Source: Thuidium tamariscinum (lineage: Eukaryota; Streptophyta; Bryopsida; Hypnales; Thuidiaceae). From it: a stretch of DNA of 64,000 nucleotides. Within the stretch, counting starts at the first letter, position 1. Each line of letters starts with the position of its first letter. The stretch covers positions 19,772,053-19,836,052 of the forward strand of contig OX344750.2 of assembly GCA_947034885.2 (NCBI GenBank), given 5' to 3'. A model generated the notes under the pieces. It made no database searches. It had not been told where the DNA came from and saw only the letters and a list, made by a program, of their open reading frames with translations. Made by a program: the position numbers and the translations under genes. This document shows, in pieces, positions 1 to 11,157 of the stretch.

Positions 1-600
1 ACCAAAGTCAACGACAGACCGAGCCTTCGAATCCTCGCGGCCTCGGGAATCCAGATTTTGGGCGTGCTTGAACGCGACACGTCGCTGTAAATATGTATCA
101 ATTGATTCTTATCAGTCGCGAAGAGGAAATTGTTGCCAGGGCTTCGCTCGCTGATTTCGTGCGCTCGAAAATAGATCGATAGCTTCCCAATCCCAACTGT
201 GTGCTGTTTACTACTTACGGCAGGGCCGATATTCTGGCTCGCGTCTAGAGACTCCGGAATTGTCATCTCACTGATCTCGGCTAACTTTATAATTAGTGAG
301 ACTGAGCAATGGAAGCCTTTTTGGGGAAGGGTCTGTCTACGTGTGAAACCGATTATTAGGTGCGTTTTTGACATGAACGTGTTCTCCAACCCTACTGGGC
401 GTTGCTGTTTGGCTTTTTATAGCAGTAAAATTCCATTTGTTTTAGGACAAAACATGGGGTGGGTTGTGCGTATTTGCAAACCCATTGGACCCTAAATAAT
501 AACAAGTGTCACTACTATTGTTTAAAATCGAGAATTGATGCTTTTGAAATAAAATGTGTATTGTAAAATGGGGGGGGAGAAGAGATGTTTCCTCAAAATG
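1..600. other. GC-richer island, no recognised product
   Basis: The first 500-600 bases are clearly richer in G+C than the DNA that follows and contain CpG-rich words, as the flanks of the WRKY locus do. A reading frame of 98 codons at 199-495 (+) has no domain I recognise and no neighbouring exons that make sense with it. The stretch could be the end or the start of a transcript whose body lies left of the window, for example an untranslated region. It opens with AAAGTCAAC, a W-box in reverse, a word that recurs in two other GC islands here. No function is claimed. Confidence 0.35.
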
Positions 601-661
601 GAATATTACATATGCTATTTTACGAATCATTTTCTAGAATTGGTGTATACTTCAAACAGCA

Positions 662-870
662 CTAGGGTGGCCCGTGCCGTTGCCACGGTCTAATTTTTTT
701 AATGTATAGAAACTTCAAAATTCAATAACTTTCATGCCATAGGTTGGAACACCATGAATCAAAGCCCGTGCATCCCTCCTCGCCGAGGGCTTTCCGACGG
801 TACCAAACACGCACCCGGAGGACTCAGGGTCTGGGAGATCTCAACATAACAAACAAACAAACAAACAAAC
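662..870 (-). mobile_element. Helitron-like short element, single-unit copy
   Basis: Read on the minus strand the element starts in a (GTTT)n run (848-870), passes through one ~157-bp unit, and ends GGGCCACCCTAG followed by T in the host. A small hairpin (CCGTG pairing with CACGG) lies about 10 bases before the terminal CTAG. Hairpin, CTAG and a following T are the 3' hallmarks of Helitrons. No TC 5' end is visible, so a truncated Helitron or an unusual SINE are both possible. On the plus strand the unit carries a short frame containing ESKPVHPSSPRAFRRYQTR, which also occurs in the array at 51779-52668. That similarity makes this one of the younger repeats in the window. Confidence 0.55.
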
Positions 871-1614
871 AGTGTATCTTCTGTCAAAAGATGATGGTCT
901 ATAGTCAAAGACCAATATATATTTCAAACTACATAGTCTAAACCTTAAAGTTACACATTTGTGGAATACTATCATTCTTATAAAATACTTATTGGACAAG
1001 AATTTCAAACCACAAATCAATTTGGTGGGAAGACCAATTCAACCTTAGTTTTATTAGGGGACTGTCATCTAGGATTCTTTTGTTTATTTCAAGCAATGTA
1101 GAAAGTAATCTTCACTAGCATCATGAAGTTACTTAAGTCAATAAAAACAAATGAAACCTGCAATGTATGGATGAATTTTTATTTATTCATCCAAAAAAAC
1201 AAAATAGAGTAGTAATGTCCCAAGATTTGGTAGCATTTTGAAATTTCATCCATTGAAAAAGGAAGAAAATCTTGCCAAATATTTCCCTATTAAAAAATTT
1301 GCTTTGTTTTTTGGGAAATATTTGCTCAAGAAAAAACATACCTCATCTTATCTTGATTCTTGAGTGGCTTATATAAATAATGACAAGTCAAGTTATGTTG
1401 AGACAAATAGATCCATCGTAAAATTGAGTAGTCTTCAATTATATGGTCCTTCCTTCAATATAATGATGTAGAATATTTCACATCATTTTGTCCCCTAATA
1501 AAATGATGTGGAGTGTTGTATATGTCATTAGTGACTATTGGATGCATTGCATTAGGCAATAGGCATGAGTAATTGAGTATGGTAAATTGTATTGTAAAAA
1601 ATTATTTGATCAAA
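871..1614. other. AT-rich intergenic DNA, nothing recognised
   Basis: AT-rich sequence with many short A and T runs. I see no coding region, RNA gene or clear terminal repeats. Confidence 0.5.
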
Positions 1615-3533
1615 GGGTGATTGCAGGAAACACATGTCAATCTTATTGTGTTTTCATGATTTTTTGGAGATATTTTAAAATTAGAATAATATTTTTTTTA
1701 AACTATAAAAATATGACTAATCTATATACCTTTAAAACAAAGGTAAGTACCAAAGGAAATGTATAAAAAAGTCTCTAAAACTTTGGAGAACTAGAGTAGT
1801 GCCAAATCTTTAAAAAATACATATTTTGATGTTTTAATTAGGAAAAAACAGGGAAAAAAATTTTAATTTTAAAATGAAATTGGCCATTTGCAACAACTTT
1901 GTGGAAATGGGCATTCACCAAAACACTCACGAAAATCATTTTTTACATGTTTCAAAATGCAAGTAGAAAGAAACTCACTTCGTGGATTTCTACACTATAT
2001 AAAAATAATTATTTTAAAAATTTCTTTGCCACTTGGTAGTTGCTACAAGTCTAGTAGAAGACCATCTTATGTAAATTTTAGCTCAAAATACATTTTGGGG
2101 GGTGACAAATAGTTCTAAAAAACTCCAATTGGCAACCTAAGGAGATCATTTTCAATTTTTAGAAAACTACATGAGTTAAAAAATAGGGTCCATTTAAGTC
2201 AAAGGAAATAAATTTTATATAATATGTAGGGCTACTATAGGGTCTTTGAAATGCCACATATCCTATTATATATAAATTAGGCTATATAAAAATATAATTT
2301 AATAGGAATTTTTATTAATGCTTTAGCCTTTACAAGTAGGATCTATACAAATTTTTTGTAATACAATGAATATAGATAGACACAAAAAAAATTTAAGTGA
2401 ATGATAAAATTTACACAATCTAGTAAATCTAAGGATTTTTTTCTCAAGATTTGTTGTAGTTGTCAAATAATTCTAGCTTGTACAAACCAATCTTCCATAA
2501 GTGTGCCAACAATATGATAGTATGTAAAAACGTAACAGCATGTGATTTGTCATCTAAAATTGTACTAATAGTGCATATATCAAAAAAAATAAGTGTACAT
2601 GTAAGACATTAGTTTTATAGTGTTAATTGTATATGGGTCATTGCAAGAAACACCGACCACTTTTGTAGCGCTTTGCAAAATTTGTTCTTGTCCAATGCTA
2701 TAACTTTTGATTGATGAATCCATTTTCCAAAACAAAAAAACTATTTCTAGAATTTTTGATTGCAATCATATTTTATATTTTTTAGAATTTTAAAAAAATC
2801 ATTTCATATTTAAGAGTTATTTTTGTTAATTTGTCACACTTTTAAGATTAGGGTTTTTTTATACTATTGATTGGTTTAAATTAATGATTTTTGGTTGAAA
2901 ATTTTGTGGTATGTTTTTATAGTAGGTAGACATATCTCTACCAAAGGGCATCTAAAAAAACTTTATTTTATGACCTCTACATTAGTGCAAACAAGCCTCC
3001 CTTGCGCACACACTTCCAAACATTAGAAATGGTTTTGAACTCATTTTCTTAGTCAAACCTCATCACCAAAAAGTCTTCTCAAATGGCCAATTTTTGGTTT
3101 TGTTCAAAAAAAAATTCCTATTTTTTACAAATTAAAACGTCAATGTATGTATTTTCTTTACTAGAATTCAATGCCTAAGATGATCCTATTTTTACATATA
3201 AAGATTTATATGTAAAAGTAGGATCATGTTAAATACTATAATGAAGGTAAATAGACCCACATCTAATACCCTCTTAACTAAGGTGTATACTTTAAATTAC
3301 AAGGAGTAATCCCCCCAAGATTACCAAGTGTCACATTAAATTGGAATCTATTTTTGGATAATTAACTATTTTTAAAATTTACAAAAAAATTAGTCAAGGT
3401 GTATAATAGTCATGAGTACCTTTCCTATAAATCTTGAGTCATTTAGAGCCAAAACACAAAAATTATGGCTAGAAAATAAATTAGCACACATTGTGTGAGG
3501 TAAAATAGTACAAGTATTTCTTGCAATCATCCC
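1615..3533 (+). mobile_element. 731-type TIR element, copy F, split by another element
   Basis: The left part (1615-2140) and right part (about 3317-3533) match the two halves of the ~731-bp element seen whole at 10423-11153. They share the start GGGTGATTGCAGGAAACAC, the internal ACATGTTTCAAAATGCAAG block, and the end TAGTACAAGTATTTCTTGCAATCATCCC. Flanks are CAAA on the left and AAAA on the right, an imperfect 4-bp target duplication. Between the halves lies a different element of about 1.18 kb. No open reading frame of meaningful length is present, so the copy is non-autonomous. Confidence 0.7.
2141..3316 (+). mobile_element. RepB element nested in 731-type copy F
   Basis: The insert begins GGAGATCATTTT and ends AGTAATCCCC, degenerate inverted termini. 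Its first ~390 bases (2150-2530) and its last ~110 bases match 42640-43010 and 44930-45036, which identifies a second copy there. Near the right end, 3181-3227 forms a hairpin with 21-bp arms (TGATCCTATTTTTACATATAA and its near-perfect complement). A shorter hairpin sits in the same place in the other copy (44919-44940). A stretch inside it starting at about 2636 (GGGTCATTGCAAGAAACAC) resembles a 731-type end, so a third layer of insertion is likely. No target duplication could be fixed. Confidence 0.6.
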
Positions 3534-4379
3534 AAAACACTAATAAAGTAGTTAGTAAACATTCAAGCAATAAATAAAAGCAATTAAGAATCTATTGAAT
3601 GAACTTTATAGATGTAGACTGAAAGTGGCTTGTCTAAAAAGTAAATGTTATGATTTTGTCCTATAATTCAATTCAAAGCTCTATTTTTGGATTATAATTG
3701 AATTAAAAAGTCATGGTTTTATGAATTCAATAAATTCATACATATAGCTTCTACATTGGATTCTACACATCGCAAAAATATTTTACTACCATGTACGTAA
3801 GTAAGAGAGCTACATTAAATGGTAAAAATCATCTTTAATAAAAATTTAAAAAAAGTTTGAAATTCAAAGGATAAGTAAATATATTGGAACAAATGGAAAA
3901 AAGGGGGACTAGTAAAATGGGACAAAAGGAGTATTGCTTCAATTTCCACTCATATATGTTAGCCAATCTATAGATACACCAATCTTACTTAGGCTAAGAG
4001 TATCCCCATGCCTGCACGCCAAAGGCCTGAAATATGTTAATGTAGCATATTTGGTATCTGACACTACCTTATGCCAAACACGCCAAGCAGAAAAATCAAC
4101 TAGTCAACACTTCAAGGTAAGAATGGCACTGAACTATTGTGGGTCTTCCCCGTGGCTCACTATATCATGATTTGTTCAATTATGGTACACTCTCAAGAAA
4201 TGTTTAGCCATTTGGAGCTCTGAGGCCCAACACTTGGCTTGACTATTCCACCTGGCTTCATAAAAGTGGTTCCTTGACTTGGAAGACGTGTTTAGTGGGT
4301 GAATTACTAATGTAAGCATGGAGCAGCTAAGATTTTGAAGGACCTTCACTAATCATCAACCCACGCCAAATCCCTCTTG
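3534..4379. other. AT-rich intergenic DNA, nothing recognised
   Basis: Unique-looking AT-rich sequence. Composition rises gradually in G+C after about 3950. A 78-codon frame at 3934-4170 has no recognisable feature and is treated as chance. Confidence 0.45.
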
Positions 4380-5040
4380 GTGCCCCTGCTTGAGGGGTCC
4401 GACATGGCCAGCGTGAATTGACCCAGTTATTGCCCCATCGGGGCAAACCCTAGAATTTTTTATTTTTTACAAATTTTATTTTTTGCAAATTCTGAATTCA
4501 TATATGGAATCAAAGGCCCTCAATTAGCTAGGAGGCGGGAAGAAAATCTGAAATATACAGCACAAAATAGGGGGCAATTTAGTCAACCTGCTGTTGACAG
4601 GGGCAATAAGGGGGGCAGTTGCTGGTGGGCTCTAAGTTGATTAATTAAGCCCCGGATCTTCGTTCCATCTGCCAACGAGGTTGAGCCACTGGGCTCACAT
4701 CTGGCCGTTCACGTCTCCCCGGAGACCAATCGTGTCCGCCCAGGTGCCCCTACCGACAAAGTCAACGGAGTTAACTTATTTGCGGACGTTTTGGGAGTTG
4801 ACTACGTTGGACGCCCGTCCATCGTGAGTTCGTGACCTAGCGTCTCGGGGCTTCCTTCTGGACCGACGGAAGCATGTTTTTCCGCCAGTCTTTTATTGGG
4901 GTGTGGGCAGGGGAGGAAATTCGATGCCTGGAGCCCTGGACTGTAGCAAGGGTGAGATCTTTCGGTGCTGATCTCTCACTACAAATCTACAATCCATAAG
5001 TTACTCCTTATTATTAACCCTTGGACATCAGCAACAGGGG
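4380..5040. other. GC-richer island with paired W-boxes
   Basis: An island of raised G+C within AT-rich repeats. It holds CGACAAAGTCAAC (about 4754-4766, a reverse TTGACT W-box) and a forward TTGACT near 4797, facing each other about 35 bases apart. No convincing open frame is present. It could be a decayed promoter or untranslated region, or low-copy DNA between repeats. W-boxes are short and occur by chance, so this is only suggestive. Confidence 0.3.
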
Positions 5041-5073
5041 TTGTTTAGGGTTTTCAGACCACTTCCACTGACT

Positions 5074-6103
5074 GCCAAAACTGAGTACAAAACTAAAATG
5101 TTTTCATTCCAACAATCATACCATGAGTATCAAAGGACAAAGGACAAAAGTGTATACATGAAAGTTGTAGTGTGCGACATACTTCACATTACCATCAGGT
5201 TTTGTTTTTTTTCCATTTTTGAAGAAGTGCCACAGTGACAATATAAAATGTTATAGCCGTGCTCCAAATTGCAACATTCATCCACTTATTGGATGTATAG
5301 TATGGTTTTCATCCACAATTAGGCGATTTTGCCTGATATTTTTTTAATTTCAAAGTTGTCTGGTGATTTCATCCAATTTTTTTGGCATTTTTAATAACCT
5401 TTTTTAGCCAATTTCTTTTAGTGCAATCTGGCACCAAAAAGCCAAAAACAAAGCCTTGATTACTAAATTTGACAAAAAAATTAGTTGTGATTTGAAAGAA
5501 AATTAGTTTCAAAGTTAGCTAGTTACCTTGTTTTGGAATTAATTTATTTTTTGTTGATTTTTTTTAAAAACTCCAAAAATCTTTCTTTTGCCTTGGCATG
5601 TTGATATACATCATTTCAAATTGTTGTACACAAAAATTGAAGGAAATTCACACTTGTAGAAATTAAAGGGATCAACAATTTGACAAACATGCAAATGATG
5701 TTGGTTCTCACATCATTTGAATTTGGGGGGGGATTTGAGAACATGAGATTGTACATAGTAGAGAGAATATAGATTGCAACATGGACCACTGTTATATCTC
5801 AATGCACTTGCATTTGAAATATTTGTTGAATTGGGCAATGAGTTCAATATACATTTTACAATCAAATAATGCAATTTTAGATTCAACTTTTTTGTACAAA
5901 CACTAAAGCTAACTAGCTAACTTTGAAACTAATTTTCTTTCAAATCACAACTAATTTTTTGGTCAAACTTGCATAGTAATGTGGAGTATGTCACACACTA
6001 CAACTTTCATACAAACACTTTTGGATTTTGTCCTTTGATGCTCATAGTATGGTTGTTTGAATGAAAGCATTTTACTTTTGTATTTAGTTTTGGTACTCAA
6101 TTT
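5074..6103. mobile_element. Long-inverted-repeat element L, copy 1
   Basis: The left arm (about 5074-5525, interrupted by a 263-bp MITE) and right arm (about 5895-6103) are inverted copies of each other over roughly 200 bases. Examples are ACTACAACTTTCAT against ATGAAAGTTGTAGT, and the block around AAATCACAACTAATTTT. A second, more diverged copy lies at about 20090-20900. There is no coding sequence. Ends are approximate. The right end abuts the TTAA of the next element at 6105. Confidence 0.6.
5196..5458. mobile_element. hAT-type MITE (~262 bp), copy 1
   Basis: The 263-bp element starts CAGGTTTTGTTTTTTTTCC and ends GCCAAAAACAAAGCCTTG. Its body closely matches 6295-6556, including the CATTCATCCACTTATTGGATG block. 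The 8-bp flanks ATTACCAT and ATTACTAA agree at 6 of 8 positions, as expected for an ageing 8-bp target duplication. The related empty site at about 20190-20215 (CATTACTTTTGAAATTTGA) lacks the insert. An 8-bp target and a CA start fit the hAT superfamily. Confidence 0.7.
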
Positions 6104-6104
6104 A

Positions 6105-6930
6105 TTAAACCTTTGACACCCAACAAATTGGCCTAGAGTTTACAATACAATGCAATATGCCTAGGCCTAAACCATATAGGCCCCAGGCCTTTTTGGATTT
6201 AAAAAACATCAATGCGTTTGAAGTGTTATAGGTCAAAATGTTGCTAAGGTTTAGAAACCTCAACCTTATAATCTTGTAGTGTATGTGTTGTAAACAAGGC
6301 TTTTTTTTCATTTTTGAAGAAGTGCCATAGTAGTGATATAAAATATTATAGTAGTGCTCTAGATTGCAACATTCATCCACTTATTGGATGTATATTATGG
6401 TTTTCATCCACAAATAGGCAATTTTATCTAATATTTCTTTTAATTTCAAAGTTGTCTAGTGATTTCATCCAATTTTGGGGGCATTTTTAATAACCTTTTT
6501 TAGCCAATTTTTTTTTCAAGTGCAATCTGGCACCAAAAAGCAAAAAGCAAGCCTTGGTTGTAAATGATACGAATCAAATTTGGATTCATTTGGCCATATA
6601 GATTGCAAGATTTTGATGTTTTAGTATTGAAAAAGGATGTTGAGTTTTTTGTAAAAATACATTTGAAGGTTGAATCAGATTTCTAAATCTATTCAAATGA
6701 AAAAACTTTAGACTACGAAGTACTTCAAAAGAACCATATAGATACATTGGTGAAAGAAAATATCATTCAATTAAATAATTGTGTTCGCAATATGGATTTG
6801 AAATGTCAAAAAATAATTGCATAAAACACATCTATGGCTGAACTTCCTCCTACTAAATTGCTTCTTAGTAACTCAAAAATTCTTAGATTGGTATGAAACT
6901 TTATCCACACAAATTGAACTAGTGTGCACA
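6105..6930. mobile_element. Truncated TTAA element resembling 26329-27305
   Basis: It starts TTAAACCTTTGACACCC and shares blocks with the TTAA element at 26329-27305: AATCTTGTAG, the ATAGATTGCAAGAT region, and the CACACAAA...ACTAGTRTGCACAACTTT region. The right end is missing because 731-type DNA (copy G) begins at about 6931. A 262-bp MITE is inserted at 6295. It has no coding sequence. Confidence 0.5.
6295..6556. mobile_element. hAT-type MITE (~262 bp), copy 2
   Basis: The element starts CAAGGCTTTTTTTTC and ends AAAAAGCAAGCCTTG, giving short inverted termini. It is flanked by a perfect 8-bp direct repeat, GTTGTAAA (6287-6294 and 6557-6564). The related sequence at about 26440-26462 (CATGTTGTAGATGACATG) shows the same locus without the insert. 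An 8-bp target duplication is typical of hAT elements. At 262 bp it is far too short to code for transposase. Confidence 0.8.
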
Positions 6931-7190
6931 ACTTTCTAAAATAAAAAATAGATATTTTAAGGTTTTAATTAATTAAAATAGAGAAAATTTGAATAAAACA
7001 AAATAAAAATATTCCATTTGCAAGAACTTTAAGAAGATGGGCATTCACAAAAAATTCCTCTAAAATAATATTTTACATGTTTCAAAATGCATGCACAAAT
7101 AGGCTCACTTTGTGAACTTTATACAATATATAAATAGTTATTTTTAAAATCCTTTGAACAATAGCTAAATTATACTACAAGACTATTTTA

Positions 7191-7306
7191 GAGTGAATGC
7201 AAGAAACACATGTACTATTTGTTGTGTTTTACTATAGTACTCATGACTTTTTCTAGAACACTGTAAAATTAGAAAATTAATTTTTTAAATTAAAAAATAA
7301 ATAAAT

Positions 7307-7370
<64 letters not shown>

Positions 7371-7986
7371 TGTGTATACACCCTTAAGACAAAGGTACCC
7401 ATAGAAGGAATTGTATAAGAAAATTCTCTAAGTAGGAGAACTTGAAAAGTGCCAAACCTTAAGAAAATACATACTTTCATGTTTTAACTTGGTAAAAATA
7501 GTAAAAATAATTAAATACAAAAAATAAAAAGTGTCCATTTGCAAAAACTCTATGGAGATGGTCATTCACCAAAAAAACCACTAAAATAATATTTGATATG
7601 TTTCAAAATTCAAGCAGAAAGAAGCTCACTTTGTAGACTTCTACACTACATAAAACTAACTATTTTCAAAAACCCTTATTTGGAAAGCTAGAAGTCTACT
7701 AGAAGACCAATTCATCCAAATTTCATTTCAAAATCATTAAAAAGAGGTACTCCTCAATAATAAAAACCTCTAAATTGTTATTTGTGACATTTAATTACTA
7801 GTACTATTTTAGTATTAAACTATTTTTGAAAATTATGAAAGAATTATGTAAGGTTTATGATAGTCAAGAGTACCTTTTCTAGAAATTTTGAGTCATTTCT
7901 AGCAAAAATGCAAAAATTATAGTCAAAAAACAGATTAGCACTTAAGTTGTCACAAAAAATAGTACAAGTGTTTCTTGCATTCACCC
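7191..7986 (+). mobile_element. 731-type TIR element, copy E, nested in copy G
   Basis: It starts GAGTGAATGCAAGAAACAC and ends GTACAAGTGTTTCTTGCATTCACCC. Its length is 796 bp because of a long (AT)n run at about 7312-7369. The flanks TTTA and CTTA are an imperfect 4-bp target duplication. Removing the element joins CTATTTTA to GCTAAATTTC, which matches other copies of the family at that point. It has no coding sequence; a 67-codon frame across the AT run is trivial. Confidence 0.7.
7312..7369. repeat. (AT)n microsatellite
   Basis: About 28 uninterrupted AT repeats inside copy E of the 731-type element. It accounts for most of that copy's extra length and is absent from the other copies. Confidence 0.95.
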
Positions 7987-8252
7987 CTTAGCTAAATTTC
8001 AACTCTAAATTTATTTCTTTGGATACTATCTTGTTAAAAAAAATGGCAAGTGTGAGATAATATTGGGGGATATTTTTAAATAGTAAAAAAAATTATTTCT
8101 AAGAAATTAGACAATGTTTACAATTGTCATAGGTACCTTGTTTATGACTTTTGAATCATTTAGAGTCAAAATGCAAAAGTTATGGCCAAAAAACTGATCA
8201 ACATCCAACATGTGACTGAAAATAGGGCAAGTGTTTCTTGCAATGGCCTTGG

Positions 8253-10422
8253 TTCACCTTGTAATAAATTAGTATCCAAGATGTATACCAATTGTCAATT
8301 TAAATTATAATTGTCAACTAAATGGGAATTAGAATGAGTTACATGTAAGCAACATTAAATTCCTTTATAAGTGTTGTTGAAAGGGTGGTCTTTGGGGCTC
8401 TAAAGAATAGTGCCAATGTAGTTATATGGGGCTAAGGCACCACCCTCTAATAGTAGTCATTAGTACTCCAAAACCACCCTTCTAGAGTTTATTTGAAGGG
8501 ATATATTACCATAATTTGAAGTCTTAAGATAATGATGTCAACTATAATTATCAAATTCATAGATGAAGCCAACTATAGTTGGCAAAGAAAAAATAGTTTT
8601 TCATCCTATTTCTTTTCTCATAATCGAATGAGTGATAAGCTTGTTTGGATATCCAAAATTTTATCATTGATCCTCAAAGCATTAATCATTGTATAGAGTA
8701 TATTGCGAGGTATATTGACAATTTTTACTCTTTGCTAAGACTAATCTAAATTTTAGCCTTTGAAAATGATATTTGTTTAGCTAATGTAATAAAACTACTC
8801 AAATTAGGTAATTACACCTAAAAGCATTAGAACAAGCAATTGAGCATGTTTTCTATTATTAAATTCAAAATAACTTCATTAAAGTCTTATTGGAAGTAAA
8901 AAAAGGATAATGGAACTTTAAGATTATAATGTTTTTTAGGACACTATATAATAAAAATTATGGATTTTCAAATTGTTGAAAATAGAATTTTAGGTTTCAT
9001 TTTTAGAAATAGTATCTATAATAAACATATAATTGAGCCAGTGTGATAGCAACAAAGTTAGTAGGACTAGTTAGTTATATTGACTTCATGACATTTACTT
9101 AGTTTTTATGTAGTGTCTACTCTTAAAGTATTCAACTATACAATTATAGTTTTTTGGTTCTTATTTGGCTTTTCTACAATTTTGTTATGATTGACTTGTA
9201 TGTATACATTCAATATTGCAAAGAAATATCACAAGTTGTATAGAAATTGACTTTTAGTCAATCTTCATTATAAGGTTTCCTTTCTACTATTCTATGACAA
9301 TTTTGAATGCAAAAATGTCAATTTCTAATGTTTACATTATGCTACTTAGTGTTCAATTACAAATTAAACTATTGCTATGAATGTTGAAGTCATTTATATT
9401 CTCACTTATGGCCTCTTAAGTTAGTTATTTTTTCAAGGCTAGGACATGAGTTCTAAGATATAGAAGGTACCATAGTTGTAAGGCAAGTTTAGAAAAAATT
9501 ATTTTTTTAGAATTATTTTCACATTTGAAAAAAACTTGAATTTTTTTGTATATCTAGGTATTTGTCAAATCTTATTTTCCAAAAGAAAAATTGGTAGGGA
9601 GGATGTTGATTTTACCCTTCACTTATAGTAGTCAACATCAAAAATGTTTTCATCACTACTAGCAAGTGCGGAAAGAAGTGGCGACTTGAGTTTGATTAGA
9701 CTATAGCCACAAAAATAGAATAGCAATTAGAAAATGATTAAAATTTATAAACTACAATCATTTTCAACATGCTTTGAATAAAATACGTATACTTGGACCC
9801 AATTGTATATCAAAATAAATAGATTGTAGTATTGTTGTACATTTGGTAACCCTACATGTATGTATCCGGGAAGTTTTGTATAGGAACCAGACCATTTCCG
9901 TACTCCAAGAAGTTGGCTCAAATTTTTAAATTTTTATTCAAATGTTGGCCTAAGAAGTAAAATTTTTATCGGCTAGATCCACCATTTTCAAACTTCATTA
10001 GGTAATTTGCAAGATTTTTTCATTTGGTAGTTCCATTTGGTAGTTTTTGTTAATGTGAAATACAAGGCCAATTTTATGTTTTTCGCCCGTTTTTTTTGTT
10101 TCACTTGCCATTTTTTTCCTGTCAAGTATCCTATGAAGGAATTGAACCTAGCCAAGCCTTTAATAATGTAGGGCTAAGGATGTAGCCTTTGGAAAACACA
10201 AGGATCCAAAAGAGGGTCCAAACATTTCCAAAGGTTGGTTAATATGGTTAGTATTACAAATCAAGAAATCTCAATACTATGACTACTATCATTCTCAAGT
10301 GCCGCAAATGACCAAGATGTATTATTCACACTAAGTCTACATAAAGCATTCAAATACAAAGAGGGGTTAGAATATAAGAAACAATAGTTGTTGTTCTTCT
10401 TCAAAAGAAGGATAGCATCAGA
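8253..10422. other. AT-rich intergenic DNA, nothing recognised
   Basis: About 2.2 kb of AT-rich sequence with no frame of note. A small imperfect inverted repeat at about 8378-8490 (AAAGGGTGGTCTTTGGGG against CCAAAACCACCCTTCTAG) may be a worn MITE. Nothing else stands out. Confidence 0.45.
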
Positions 10423-11153
10423 GGGTGAATGCAAGAAACACTTGTACTATTTGTTGCGTTTTACTACAGTACTCATGACTTTTTCTGGAGTACTTTAAAA
10501 TCTGAAAATTAATTTGAAAAAGATTTGAAAAATATGAACAATGTATAGACCTCTAAGATGAAGGTTTTCACCAAAGGAAATTGATAGAAAAATTCTCTAA
10601 GTAGGAGAATTAAAAAAGTGCCAAACCTCAAGAAAATACATACTTTCATGTTTTAATTTGGTAAAAATAGAAAAAATAAGTAAATAAAAAAAATAAAAAG
10701 TTTACATTTGCAAAAACTCTATGGAGATGGTCATCGAACAAAAAAACCACTAAAATAATATTTTATATGTTTCAAAATTCAAGCACTAAGAAGCTTACTT
10801 TGTAGACTTCCACACCACATAAAAATAACTTTTTTCAAAATTCCTCACGTGGAGTGATGTAAAACTACTAGAAGACCATCTCATCCAAATTTCATCTCAA
10901 AATAATTAAAAAAGGTACTCCTTAGTACTAAAAACCTCCAAATTCTCATTTGTGACATTTAATCACTAGTACTATTTTAGTATTAAATTATTTTTGAAAA
11001 TTATAAAAAAATTATGTAAGGTGTATGATAGTCATGAGTACCTTCTCTAGAAATCTTGAGTCATTTAGAGCAAAAATGCAAAAGTTATGGCCAAAAAACA
11101 GATCAGCACTTAGGTGGTGAGGGAAATAGTACAAGTGTTTCTTGCATTTACCC
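10423..11153 (+). mobile_element. 731-type TIR element, copy A, full length
   Basis: This is the reference copy, 731 bp. It starts GGGTGAATGCAAGAAACAC and ends in the inverted counterpart GTGTTTCTTGCATTTACCC, with termini matching over about 30 bases. It is flanked by a perfect 4-bp direct repeat, CAGA (10419-10422 and 11154-11157). There is no coding capacity, so it must be moved by a transposase from elsewhere. The 4-bp target and GGG ends do not settle the superfamily. Sola-like elements make 4-bp duplications and are one candidate. Confidence 0.8.
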
Positions 11154-11157
11154 CAGA

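Larger units (their letters stand above)
6931..8252 (+). mobile_element. 731-type TIR element, copy G, truncated and interrupted
   Basis: Flanks on both sides of copy E match the family interior. 6931-7190 carries the ACATGTTTCAAAATGCATG and CTCACTTTGTGAACTT blocks. 7987-8252 carries the AATGCAAAAGTTATGGCC block and ends GTGTTTCTTGCAATGGCC. The left terminus is missing. Copy E sits between the halves, so one member of the family inserted into an older one. Confidence 0.6.

Noticed and set aside
7277-7480. Frame with an Ile-Tyr run
   Set aside because: It is translation of the (AT)n microsatellite inside a transposon copy.
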